A stretch of DNA of 64,000 nt from assembly GCF_016862555.1 (NCBI RefSeq), contig NZ_BONE01000014.1, positions 62,001-126,000 on the forward strand, in the 5' to 3' direction. The translations under genes were made by a program, and so were the position numbers. How positions within the stretch are numbered: position 1 is the stretch's first letter; every line of letters begins with the position of its first letter. A model generated the notes under the pieces. It did no database searches. It saw only the letters and a program-made list of their open reading frames with translations, and was not told the DNA's origin. This DNA is from Asanoa siamensis (GTDB taxonomy: Bacteria > Actinomycetota > Actinomycetes > Mycobacteriales > Micromonosporaceae). Shown one piece after another: positions 52,072-60,390 of this stretch.

Positions 52072-53299
52072 GGTGCCCGGCCGTGCCGCCGTAACCGGTC
52101 TGCGAACCACCCGCCGGCGCGCGGTCGCCGAGTGTGCCGCTGAACGCCAAAGCCAGGTCGCCGGCCACCTCGCCCATGTGGTGGTAGGTCGAGTACGCGC
52201 TGTCGTGCGCCTGCTCGTACTGCTTCCCCGCGTAGGCGTCGATCTGGGCCATCAGCATCTGGTCGTGGGTCAGCAGCGTGCCCGCGAGCGCCGTCGCCGG
52301 GAGGCGGCCGGCCGTGGCCGTGCTGAGGAACGCGGCGAACTCCCGCTCGAATGCCTTGAGCCGGTTGACCGCCGCCTCGCGACGGCCGGCGTCGCCCGCC
52401 GCCACACCACCCGTGTACGCCATCAACTGGTCGACGTGGTCCGCCCAGAGCGACTGGAAACCCTGCGCCGCCGCCGCCCCGAACAGCGTGTCGATCGCGC
52501 CCGCCAAGTCGCGGGTGTTGGCGTTGACGGCCTCGCCCGCGGCCGCGAAGTCCGGCGCGTTCGTGACGCCCGCGCGGGTGGCCGCGACCGCCAGCACGAC
52601 GTGCTCGCCCAGCAGCCGGGCCAGCTGGGACCGCAACCGCCACCCCGGCTCCCGCAACGCCTCGGCGCCCGCCGGCCCGAGCAGGGCGGCGGCGATCGTC
52701 TCGCCGAGCGCGAACGTGTGCGCGTACCCCTCGCGGTAGAGCTGGTCTGCCCGCGCGTAGTCGCGGGCCGCGTACGCGTCGGCCTGTCGCATCAGGTGGT
52801 CGACGTGCAGGTAGGCCGCCGCCCGGGCCGCTTCCCGGCTCAGCCGACCGCGCGAGCCGGTGGCCAGGAAGCCGGCCAGATCACCCTCGAAAGTGGACAG
52901 CGCGGCGCGGGCCGCGTCCCGGGCGCCCGGGTCCTCGACCCCGCTCGAATAGTTGGACAGCGCCGTGACGTGGGCGCTCCACAACAGACGGAACTCCTCG
53001 GCCCATTGGTCACCGAGCACGGCGCCGACGAGGTCGCGCATCGCGTCGGTGTTGCGGGCGACCGCACCCTCCGCCGCCCGGGCCAGGTCCTCGTCGCCGC
53101 GGATCCGGCTGCGCATCAGGTCGGCGGCCAGCACCGAGTGATAGGCGAGGTTCGTCTGCAGGGCGAGCGCCGCGTCAGCAGGCGCCGGCGCGGCCAGCGG
53201 CAGGTGACCGACGCGGTCCAGCGCCGACGAACCGGCGACCAGGCCGGTCAGCACGACGACGAAGACAGCCAGCGCGCGCCGGGTGCGACTATCGGTCAT
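52058..53299 (-). CDS. Secreted protein with tandem duplicated helical domain
   Basis: A 413-residue protein with an N-terminal signal peptide (ALAVFVVVLTGLVAGSSALD). The rest is two copies of a roughly 165-residue helical domain, about 45-205 and 215-375. Corresponding pieces are FRLLWSAHVTALSNYSSGV and FQSLWADHVDQLMAYTGGV, FEGDLAGFLATGSRGRLS and FEREFAAFLSTATAGRLP, and HVDHLMRQADAYAARDY and HDQMLMAQIDAYAGKQY. The His residues in WxxH and H(V/D)xxL repeat in both copies and could bind metal. Such proteins occur with class F sortases; the function is unknown. It ends in a Gly/His-rich tail. Confidence 0.75.
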   Translation of the reverse strand: MTDSRTRRALAVFVVVLTGLVAGSSALDRVGHLPLAAPAPADAALALQTNLAYHSVLAADLMRSRIRGDEDLARAAEGAVARNTDAMRDLVGAVLGDQWAEEFRLLWSAHVTALSNYSSGVEDPGARDAARAALSTFEGDLAGFLATGSRGRLSREAARAAAYLHVDHLMRQADAYAARDYARADQLYREGYAHTFALGETIAAALLGPAGAEALREPGWRLRSQLARLLGEHVVLAVAATRAGVTNAPDFAAAGEAVNANTRDLAGAIDTLFGAAAAQGFQSLWADHVDQLMAYTGGVAAGDAGRREAAVNRLKAFEREFAAFLSTATAGRLPATALAGTLLTHDQMLMAQIDAYAGKQYEQAHDSAYSTYHHMGEVAGDLALAFSGTLGDRAPAGGSQTGYGGTAGHHGPR

Positions 53300-53314
53300 G
53301 GGTGACCCGTCCCC

Positions 53315-53530
53315 TCACCCGCCCGGCGGACGGAAGCTCTGCGTGATGACGGCCAGATTGGCCAGGTTGGCCTGCCACGCGTCGCGCGGCGTCCGCCACT
53401 GGATCACGAACGTCCGGCCGGCCGCGGTGACGACCCGGTCGCGCCCGCGCATCGGACCGCCCGCGCCGTCGAACAGGTAGTCGCCGCCCGCCACCCCGCG
53501 GTATCCGGGCAGCCCGGTTGCTCCTGAAGC
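53315..53530 (-). pseudogene. C-terminal fragment of a secreted/kinase-type protein
   Basis: The last 70 or so codons of a minus-strand gene ending at TGA 53317-53315: LPGYRGVAGGDYLFDGAG, GPMRGRDRVVTAAGRTFVIQ, WRTPRDAWQANLANLA, VITQSFRPPGG. This resembles the beta-sheet domain that ends many actinobacterial lipoproteins and Ser/Thr kinase tails. Upstream the frame closes (TGA near 53575) and no start is possible, so the 5' part has been lost. It was probably the first gene of the operon with the duplicated helical protein, 15 bases downstream. Confidence 0.6.
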
Positions 53531-53800
53531 TGGCCCGGCCGTCGCCAGTCCCGCCAGCCGCCTGCTCGGAGATCAGCCCGACCTCGCGGCACCGGATGCT
53601 GTCGCGTGGCGCGATTGGGCGGGCAGCGGAAGCGGAGTGGAGGCGTTGGTCCGGCAGAACGAGCGAGACTTACCCGACCGCCACCCATCGCGCCCGTCCA
53701 CGGTGGCCCAACTCACCCTCGCCGAGTCATGTATCGAGCAGTCCGGACCGGTCGTTGCCTCCGCACAGCTGGCCGAAGCGCTCGCCCCCCATACACACGA
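53515..53800 (+). pseudogene. C-terminal fragment of an unknown gene
   Basis: On the plus strand a frame without start reads ASRLLGDQPDLAAPDAVAW, RDWAGSGSGVEALVRQNERD, LPDRHPSRPSTVAQLTLAES, CIEQSGPVVASAQLAEALAP, then runs through the tRNA terminator to TGA 53823-53825. The composition is that of a real protein tail, possibly from an integrated element. It begins where the minus-strand fragment (53315-53530) breaks off, so the two truncated ends mark a recombination junction near 53515-53530. The family is not recognised. Confidence 0.4.
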
Positions 53801-53835
53801 GAACGGCCCCCCAGGGAATCCCTGAGGGGCCGTTC
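53801..53835 (-). terminator. Terminator of initiator tRNA gene
   Basis: GAACGGCCCC (53801-53810) pairs with GGGGCCGTTC (53826-53835), extended inside by CAGGGA/TCCCTG. It starts 7 bases beyond the tRNA 3' end on the minus strand. Confidence 0.8.
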
Positions 53836-53842
53836 TGCTTTG

Positions 53843-53916
53843 TAGCGGGGACAGGATTTGAACCTGCGACCTCTGGGTTATGAGCCCAGCGAGCTACCGA
53901 GCTGCTCCACCCCGCG
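53843..53916 (-). tRNA. Initiator tRNA-fMet (CAU)
   Basis: 74 bases without encoded CCA. Reading the minus strand: CGCGGGG acceptor, D-arm GAGCAGCTCGGTAGCTC, anticodon stem CTGGG-CTCATAA-CCCAG, variable loop, T-arm GCAGG-TTCAAAT-CCTGT, CCCCGCT and discriminator A. Three consecutive G-C pairs next to the anticodon loop and the mispaired first position (C1 opposite U72) identify it as the initiator, not elongator, tRNA. An inverted decayed copy lies at 50379-50441. Confidence 0.95.
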
Positions 53917-53994
53917 TCGGCTCGTTAACACTAGCGCACCCTGTGGTTCACCGCCAAAACGGGGGCCGGCGTGCCGCCAGCCCCCGTTTGTGGC

Positions 53995-56979
53995 TCAGCC
54001 TTGCGGCGTCGGCGGTGGGGCCGAGGCCGGGGCCGTCGGTGTCGGGGTCGGCGTCGTCGTCGCCGGGCGGTTCGTGGCCGTGCGTTGCGCCGCCTGGAAC
54101 GCGTCCGTCGCCGTTTTCAGGTCCGTCAGCGCCTTGCCGTACCTGTCGAAGTCGCCCGACGCCTGGGCCGCCTCCACCTCCGTGATGGCGTCCGAGACCC
54201 GCTGGGCCGCGAGCGCGAGCTCCGGTGACATCGCCGGTGGGGGCTGGTCGCCCGCCGCCGGCGGTGGGTTCGGTTGCGTCGGCTGCGCCGGTGGCTGGCC
54301 CGCCGCCTGGCGTTGGGCGTCGCCCTTCGCCACGAGCTCCTTGATGCCCTGCTGCAACGACGATGCCAGCACCGCGTTGGAGCCGTCGCCGTAGGACAGC
54401 AGGACCCGCTGCAGCAGCGGGTACGCGTTCTGCTGGTTGGACTTCACGTACACCGGCTCGACGTACAGCATGCCGTTGTCGAATGGCAGTGACAGTAGGT
54501 TGCCGTACTGCACCTCGGCCTTGCCGTCGGCCGCGAGCACCGACAGCTGGCCACGTACGTCCGTCGCGTTGGTCATCTGTTGATGGACCTGCACCGGGCC
54601 TGAGACCACGCTCTGGTCCGGCAGCTCGAGCGCCTCCAGCTTGGGTTGGCCGTCGACGTAGGAGGCCGAGATGATCGCGGCCAGGTTCTGCCGGCCGCGT
54701 GGCGTGACCGCCGACGTGAGCTGGAACCGTGGCTCGGCCTGGCCGGGCATCTGGGTCATCAGGTAGTAGGGCGGCTGCTTCTGCCCACCGTCCGGGTCGT
54801 CCGGCGCGTTGGGCACCTCCCAGTAGTCCTGCCCCGAGAAGAACTCGTTCGGCTCGCTCACGTGGTAGCGGGCCAGCAGGTCACGCTGCACCTTGAAGAG
54901 GTCGGCCGGGTAGCGCAGGTGTGCGCTCAACTCGGCTGGGATCTCCGCCTTCGGGGTGATCAGGTTGCCGCCGAACGCCTTGTTCCAGGCCTTGAGCACC
55001 GGGTCCTGGTCGTCCCACTGGTAGAGCTTCACGGTGCCGTCGTACGCGTCGACCGTGGCCTTCACCGAGTTGCGGATGTAGTTGATCTCTTCGCGGACCT
55101 GCGCCACCGTGCCCTGGCCGGTCAGCTCGTCGCTGGTCACCGACTGCAGGTTGACCCGCTCCGAGTTGGGGTAGGTCGACGACGTCGTGTAGCCGTCGAC
55201 GATCCAGGTCACCCGACCACCCACGACCGCCGGGTACGGGTCGCCGTCGAGCTTCAGGAACGGGGCCACCTTGGCGACCCGGTCGCGCGGGTTCCGCACG
55301 TACATCAGCTTCGAGTTGTCGTTGACCGCCTCGGAGAGCAGGAAGTTGGTCTCCTGCATCTTGATCGTGTAGAGCAGCCGGCGGGCGAACGAGCCGATCG
55401 GGACACCGCCCGCGCCGTCGTAGGTGTAGTACTGCTCGTTGCTGCCCGTCGGCCGGTCGAACTCGGCGTTGTTGCCCTCGCCCCGCGAGCCGACGACGGC
55501 GTAGTCGCCGTCCTCCATCTGCTCGCCGTAGTAGATCCGCGGCTGCGCCGTCTTGATCTCCTCGGTCGGCGACTGGCAGCCGTCACTGCCCTCGTCACCC
55601 AGGAAACCGCTGACGAAGTACGGCTGCTCGTTGCAGACCCGGTTCGCCGGCGCGGCGACGACGCCGTACCCGTGCGTGTAGATGGTGTGGCGGTTGAGCC
55701 AGTTGCTCTGCTGCGCGGTCAGGCCGCGGTAGTTGATCTCCCGGACGCCGACCACGTAGTCCTGCGTGTTGCCGTTGACCGCGTACCGGTCGATGTCGAG
55801 CTTCTCGCCGAAGTTGTAGAAGCCGCGCGCCTGCTGGAGCTGGGTGTAGGTCTCCGAGAGCAGTTGCGGGTCGAGCAGCCGGATGTTGGGCACGATCGAG
55901 GTGTCGGTGGCCAGGCTCGCCGGCGGCGCACCGCTGGCGCCGGGATAGGCCCGCATGTCGACGTTCGCGATCCCGAACGCGTCCCTGGTCGCCTCGATGC
56001 TGTTCTTGATGTACGGGCGCTCCTTGTCGAGCGTGCTCGGGTTGACCTCGAAGCTCTGCACCGCCGACGGGTAGATGCCGCCGATCGCGACCGCCGAGAT
56101 GCCCAGCAGCGCGAGCGAGACGCCCGGCCAGACCAGGTTCCGGATGATCGCGTTCGAGAACAGGATGATCGCGATCGCGACCACGATCGAGATGTAGCCG
56201 AGGATCTCCTTGGCCGGCAGCAGCGCGTTGACGTCGGCGTAGCCGGCACCGTAGACCTTGGCGCCCTCGTTGTAGGAGAGCAGCAGGGCCCGCCGGTCGA
56301 GCACGTACGCGACGGCCTTGAACAGCACGAAGACCGCGACGAGCGTGGTCAGGTGGGCGCGGGCCGCGTTGGTGATGCGGTCGCCGCCGCCCTGCAGCCG
56401 CACGCCGCCGAAGATGTAGTGCACCGCCAGCGAGCCGATCACCGCGAGCACCACGGCGGTGAAGCCGACGCCCAGCAGGTAGCGGAAGAACGGGTACTGG
56501 AAGACGTAGAACCCGATGTCGATGTTGAAGATCGGGTCGGTCTTGTTGAACGGCTGCGCGTTGCGGAACAGCATCCAGGTTTCCCACCGGCCCTGCGCGG
56601 AGAGCCCGGCGAAGAGGCCGACGACCACCGAGACCACGGTGATCCAGATGCCCATCCGCGGCGTCAGCGCCACCCGGTAGCGGTCCAGGGTCTGCTGTTC
56701 CGAGGAGTGCGGACGCAGCAGCGGGCGCAGCCGGTACGCGAGGTAGAGGTTGCCGCCGATCACCACGGCCATCGCGGCGCCGACCGCCAGGAACAGCAGG
56801 AGGCGGGTGGTCAGCACGGTGCTGAACACCTCGGTGTATTTGACCTCGTCGAACCACAGCCAGTCGGTCCAGGCGTTGACGCCCCAACCGAGCAGGGTGA
56901 ACAACACGAAGACGCCGACCAGCACGCCGACCGTCACGCGGCCACGGCGGCTCATTCTCGGCAGGGGACTGCTACGCAT
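53995..56979 (-). CDS. UPF0182-family large membrane protein
   Basis: A 994-residue protein of the UPF0182 family, conserved across actinobacteria and of unknown function. The N-terminal 320 residues contain seven hydrophobic segments (first VGVLVGVFVLFTLLGWGVNAW). The remaining large domain is probably outside the membrane and begins with the family's conserved ERPYIKNSIEATRDAFG. GFYNFGEKLDIDRY and HGYGVVAAPANRV are also typical. The tail from about 905 is Pro/Thr-rich and likely disordered. I chose ATG 56979. It is separated from the protease gene by 61 bases. Confidence 0.92.
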   Translation of the reverse strand: MRSSPLPRMSRRGRVTVGVLVGVFVLFTLLGWGVNAWTDWLWFDEVKYTEVFSTVLTTRLLLFLAVGAAMAVVIGGNLYLAYRLRPLLRPHSSEQQTLDRYRVALTPRMGIWITVVSVVVGLFAGLSAQGRWETWMLFRNAQPFNKTDPIFNIDIGFYVFQYPFFRYLLGVGFTAVVLAVIGSLAVHYIFGGVRLQGGGDRITNAARAHLTTLVAVFVLFKAVAYVLDRRALLLSYNEGAKVYGAGYADVNALLPAKEILGYISIVVAIAIILFSNAIIRNLVWPGVSLALLGISAVAIGGIYPSAVQSFEVNPSTLDKERPYIKNSIEATRDAFGIANVDMRAYPGASGAPPASLATDTSIVPNIRLLDPQLLSETYTQLQQARGFYNFGEKLDIDRYAVNGNTQDYVVGVREINYRGLTAQQSNWLNRHTIYTHGYGVVAAPANRVCNEQPYFVSGFLGDEGSDGCQSPTEEIKTAQPRIYYGEQMEDGDYAVVGSRGEGNNAEFDRPTGSNEQYYTYDGAGGVPIGSFARRLLYTIKMQETNFLLSEAVNDNSKLMYVRNPRDRVAKVAPFLKLDGDPYPAVVGGRVTWIVDGYTTSSTYPNSERVNLQSVTSDELTGQGTVAQVREEINYIRNSVKATVDAYDGTVKLYQWDDQDPVLKAWNKAFGGNLITPKAEIPAELSAHLRYPADLFKVQRDLLARYHVSEPNEFFSGQDYWEVPNAPDDPDGGQKQPPYYLMTQMPGQAEPRFQLTSAVTPRGRQNLAAIISASYVDGQPKLEALELPDQSVVSGPVQVHQQMTNATDVRGQLSVLAADGKAEVQYGNLLSLPFDNGMLYVEPVYVKSNQQNAYPLLQRVLLSYGDGSNAVLASSLQQGIKELVAKGDAQRQAAGQPPAQPTQPNPPPAAGDQPPPAMSPELALAAQRVSDAITEVEAAQASGDFDRYGKALTDLKTATDAFQAAQRTATNRPATTTPTPTPTAPASAPPPTPQG

Positions 56980-57040
56980 GACCACAGTTGGCTCCGCAAC
57001 GCTTGGTTAGCTCAGGGGGCGGTGTTCAGACTACGGGGGG

Positions 57041-58054
57041 TCAGCACATGGGGGCGGTGCCGCCGCTCTTCAGCGCGTTGAGCGCGTTGAGCGCCTCGTC
57101 GAGCGTGCCCACCTTGTACATCGGCAGGCCGTCGACCGCGTTGTTCTTCGCTTCTTCGCAGTTGTCGGCGGGCACCAGGAAGGCGACCGCGCCGGCGTCC
57201 TTGGCGCCGACCAGCTTCTGGGGGATGCCGCCGATCGGACCCACGTTGCCCTGGTCGTCGATCGTGCCCGTACCCGCGATGATCTTGCCGCTGGTGAGGT
57301 CGTCGGCGCCCAGCTTGTCGATGATGCCCAGCGTGAACATCAGGCCGGCGCTCGGCCCGCCGATGTCCTCGAGGTCGAACTTGAGGTCGAACGGGTGCGG
57401 CTGCTTCTGCTCGATCTCGACGCCGATCCGCGGCTGCCCGTTGACGGCCTTCGTGGTGATCGCCGCCTGCGCGGGCTGCCCACCCCGGGTGTAGCCGACG
57501 GTGAACGTGGTCCCGGCCGGCTTGGCCCGCACGGCGTCGGTCAGGTCGGGCGCGGCCTTGACCGGCTTCCCGTCGACCGAGGTGATCACGTCACCGGCCT
57601 TGAGCGTGCTGGCGGCCGCCCCGTCGGCGGTCACCTTGCTCACCGTGACCTGGATCGGGTAGCCGAGCTCGGTCAGCGCCGCGGTCTCGGCGCTGGTCTG
57701 CGACGCCTGGAAGTCCTCGGCGTTCTGCTGCTCGACCTGCTGCTCGGTCTGGTCGGGCGGATAGATCAACTCGCGCGGCACGACGGCCTCGTCGTCGGAG
57801 AACCAGCCGGCGATCGCGGGCAGCAGCTTCGTCTCCGGCGCCACCTTGACCGTGGTCAGTCGCAACTGCCCCGCGGAGTTGAAGGTCTGCGTGCCGGAGA
57901 TCTGGATGACCTCTTTGTCGGCCTCTTTGCCCAGGGTGTTGACGGTGGGGCCGGGACTGAGCACGACGTACGGAACCGGGGCGGAGAGCACCCCGAAGCT
58001 CAGCAGCACCGTGATCACGGCGCCGAGCAGAACCGTCACGCCTCGACTTTTCAT
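57041..58054 (-). CDS. PDZ-domain Lon-like (S16) membrane protease
   Basis: A 337-residue protein with one N-terminal membrane helix, a PDZ domain (about 125-205, LKAGDVITSVDGKPVK) and a C-terminal Lon-type proteolytic domain. The catalytic dyad is S235 in GGPSAGLMF and K280 in GIPQKLVGAKDAG. There is no AAA domain. The family (YlbL-like) occurs next to UPF0182 genes throughout actinobacteria, as here, which suggests a shared role at the cell envelope. The start codon ATG 58054 faces the divergent metalloprotease gene at 58158. Confidence 0.93.
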   Translation of the reverse strand: MKSRGVTVLLGAVITVLLSFGVLSAPVPYVVLSPGPTVNTLGKEADKEVIQISGTQTFNSAGQLRLTTVKVAPETKLLPAIAGWFSDDEAVVPRELIYPPDQTEQQVEQQNAEDFQASQTSAETAALTELGYPIQVTVSKVTADGAAASTLKAGDVITSVDGKPVKAAPDLTDAVRAKPAGTTFTVGYTRGGQPAQAAITTKAVNGQPRIGVEIEQKQPHPFDLKFDLEDIGGPSAGLMFTLGIIDKLGADDLTSGKIIAGTGTIDDQGNVGPIGGIPQKLVGAKDAGAVAFLVPADNCEEAKNNAVDGLPMYKVGTLDEALNALNALKSGGTAPMC

Positions 58055-58157
58055 GGCGGGAACTGTACCGAGTGTCCCTGAATGGCGTTCCCGGAGTTCT
58101 CCCTGGGCTTAAGCATGCGGTACGGCCGGTCGCGCCCGACGCGCGTACCGTTGACAT

Positions 58158-59441
58158 GTGCCTGATATTCCGTTTGGCTTCGCGCTCCCGGGCGGCCAGC
58201 CGCCGGACCCCAACGACCCGCAGCAGATGCAGCAGTTCATGGCTCAGCTGCAGCAACTGCTCGCGGCGCCGGGCTCGGGCCCGGTCAACTGGGACCTGGC
58301 GCGCCAGGTAGCCGCCGCACAGCTTTCCCAGGCCGGCGACCCCGCTGTGTCTCCTTATGAGCGGAACGCCGTCGAGGAGGCGCTCCGCCTCGCTGATCTC
58401 TGGCTCGAGCAGGCGGTAGCCCTGCCCTCGGGCGTGAAGGCCGCGGTCGCCTGGAACCGCAACGAGTGGATCTACCGGACGCTCGACGTCTGGCAGAAGC
58501 TCTGCAACCCGGTCGCGGGCCGCATGGTCAACGCGATGGGCGACCTGGTGCCACCGGAGGCCCGCGCCCAACTCGGCCCGATGCAGTCGATGGTCACCAC
58601 GCTGGGCGGCGCGCTGTTCGGCGGCCAGCTAGGCCAGGCTTTGGGTTCGCTGGCCGCGGAGGTGCTCTCCGCGGGCGACATCGGCCTGCCCCTGGGCCCG
58701 GCCGGCACGGGCGCTCTCATCCCCGCCAACATCCGCGAGTTCGCCTCGGGCCTGGAACTGGCCGAGGACGAGGTGCGGCTGTATGTCGCGCTGCGCGAGG
58801 CGGCCCACCAGCGGCTCTTCGAGCACGTGCCGTGGCTGCGCGGCCACGTCCTCAACACGGTGGAGACCTACGCCAACGGCATCACGGTCAACCGGGAGGC
58901 GATCGAGGAGGCCATGGGCCGCATCGACCCGACCAACCCGGAGTCGATGCAGGAGATGGCGCTGGAGGGCATCTTCACGCCCGAGGACACACCGGCGCAG
59001 AAGGCGTCGCTGGCCCGGCTGGAGACGACGCTGGCGCTGGTCGAGGGCTGGGTCGGCCACGTGGTCGACATGGCGGTCGGCGACCGCCTGCCCAACGTGG
59101 TGCGGTTGGCCGAGGCGTTCCGCCGCCGCCGCGCGGCCGGTGGTCCCGCGGAGCAGACGTTCGCGGCGCTGGTGGGGCTGGAGTTGCGCCCGCGCCGCCT
59201 GCGCGAGGCGGCCGCGCTGTGGACGGCGGTCACGGAGCACCGCGGGGTCCAGGGCCGCGACGGCCTCTGGGACCACCCGGACCTCCTGCCGTCCGGGGAA
59301 GACTTCGCGGACCCGGAGGCCTTCGCCAGGTCCCAGTTCGACAACGGCGGCCTAGGCGACTTCGACGACCTGGGCGACATCGACTTCGGCGACGACGGTC
59401 CGCAGGAGAATCCGCCCAAGGGCGATTCACAGGACAAATAA
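58158..59441 (+). CDS. Zinc-dependent metalloprotease (DUF2342 family)
   Basis: A 427-residue cytoplasmic protein of the actinobacterial DUF2342/zinc-dependent-metalloprotease family. The putative zinc site is in LREAAHQRLFEHVPWLRGH (211-230), with NTVETYANGITVNREAIEE following. The N-terminal 45 residues are Pro/Gln-rich. The C-terminal 40 are very acidic (DFDDLGDIDFGDD). The GTG 58158 start has no ribosome-binding site but TACCGT lies 7 bases upstream, suggesting leaderless expression. It diverges from the Lon-like protease, a conserved arrangement. A long repeat-rich gap follows. Confidence 0.9.
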   Translation: MPDIPFGFALPGGQPPDPNDPQQMQQFMAQLQQLLAAPGSGPVNWDLARQVAAAQLSQAGDPAVSPYERNAVEEALRLADLWLEQAVALPSGVKAAVAWNRNEWIYRTLDVWQKLCNPVAGRMVNAMGDLVPPEARAQLGPMQSMVTTLGGALFGGQLGQALGSLAAEVLSAGDIGLPLGPAGTGALIPANIREFASGLELAEDEVRLYVALREAAHQRLFEHVPWLRGHVLNTVETYANGITVNREAIEEAMGRIDPTNPESMQEMALEGIFTPEDTPAQKASLARLETTLALVEGWVGHVVDMAVGDRLPNVVRLAEAFRRRRAAGGPAEQTFAALVGLELRPRRLREAAALWTAVTEHRGVQGRDGLWDHPDLLPSGEDFADPEAFARSQFDNGGLGDFDDLGDIDFGDDGPQENPPKGDSQDK

Positions 59442-60263
59442 CCCATAATTTGCTCGGGTCCGCACTGGTGCGGACCGTTCCTCCCGCGAGGGACCGCTCC
59501 GCTCGCCAGGCCCGCGCCGCCTAGCCCGCGCGCAGGCGTGGCGAGCGGCTGCGTTCAGCGGGCCGTGGCGAATCGGCCCGGGTAGGCCGCTGCTTGCGGT
59601 GACCGCCGAGGGTCCGGTTATGGGGCCCTTCGATCTTGTGCGGGTGGCGGTTCGTCGCGGGGCGCGTTCCACGTGTGAGGCGGCAATTCGGGTCGGGTCC
59701 GACGGCGGCGCCCTCGTGGGCTCGGGCCTGGTTGCGGTCGGTTCGGGGCCGCGCAACGACGCGGCTGCGAGGGGTTCGCGGCGGTCGGGTCAGGGGCTCG
59801 GCCCCAGCGACGGGCACGCACAGGGTCGACTCGCCGCGCCAAAGGTCGAACAGCGCGCGACCGCTACCCGAGACCGACGCTCCGAGCGCGCCCAACGACG
59901 GACTCTCTCGTCGTCGATTTCAGCTCGAACGGGCCGCCTCGGCCCCGGAACTGATTACGGAGCGAACCCAACGACGCACCCCCGTCACCGACGACCCCAG
60001 CTGACGACCCGCGACGCCGCCCGAGCCGTGCAGCGCACCCACCGACGCACACCCGCCATCCACCGCAGCTGAACGACCCACGACGCCGCCCGAGCCGCGC
60101 GGCGCACCCAACGGCGGACCGTTGCCTTGCGAAGCTTGTCGTCGTGGGCCGGGCCGCTGACCAGCGAACACCCTAGGGGCGGGTCCCCGCAGATCGGGCG
60201 GGGACCGGGGCAAAGCCCCGGAAACAAGGGCACAGCACCCTACGACCCGGGATCAACCCGGGC
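59442..60263. repeat. Gene-free gap with degenerate 68-77 bp tandem repeats
   Basis: No gene is supported here although spurious open frames exist on both strands. From about 59926 to 60120 the sequence is built of related units that end in CAGCT: 59926-60002, 60003-60070 and a partial unit 60071-60120. Each contains GACGCCGCCCGAGCCG- or CCCAACGACG-type segments. A weaker earlier unit ends at 59925. A perfect hairpin CCGGGGC-AAA-GCCCCGG is at 60205-60221 and another, CCCGGG-ATCAA-CCCGGG, near 60246. The latter may end transcription from the ABC1 gene. Confidence 0.6.
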
Positions 60264-60365
60264 GTCGCGACCCCGAGCTCCCCGCCACGTCGCGACCCCG
60301 AACACCCCGCCGCCATCGCGACCCCGAACACCCCGCTGCCAGGACCCCGAAACAACCCGGCGCCA
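60264..60365. repeat. Short tandem repeat, four units of 24-28 bp
   Basis: Units start at 60264, 60289, 60317 and 60342 and share CGCGACCCCGAACACCCCGC with small changes. They lie directly after the stop codon of the ABC1-kinase gene (minus strand) and are not translated in any convincing frame. Confidence 0.8.
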
Positions 60366-60390
60366 TTACGCCCGCCGGCAAAGGCGAGCG

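Noticed and set aside
53835-53883. Peptide GTGFEPATSGL and its copy near 50413-50440
   Set aside because: These are translations of the antisense of the tRNA T-arm, a known annotation artefact, not proteins.
59985-60233. Minus-strand open frame with repeated WVRRAARAASWVV-like peptides
   Set aside because: The repeated peptides only reflect DNA tandem repeats in a gene-free gap; no start signal and no folded-protein composition.
60264-60365. CRISPR array
   Set aside because: Units of 24-28 bp follow one another without unique spacers, and no cas genes are present anywhere in the window.
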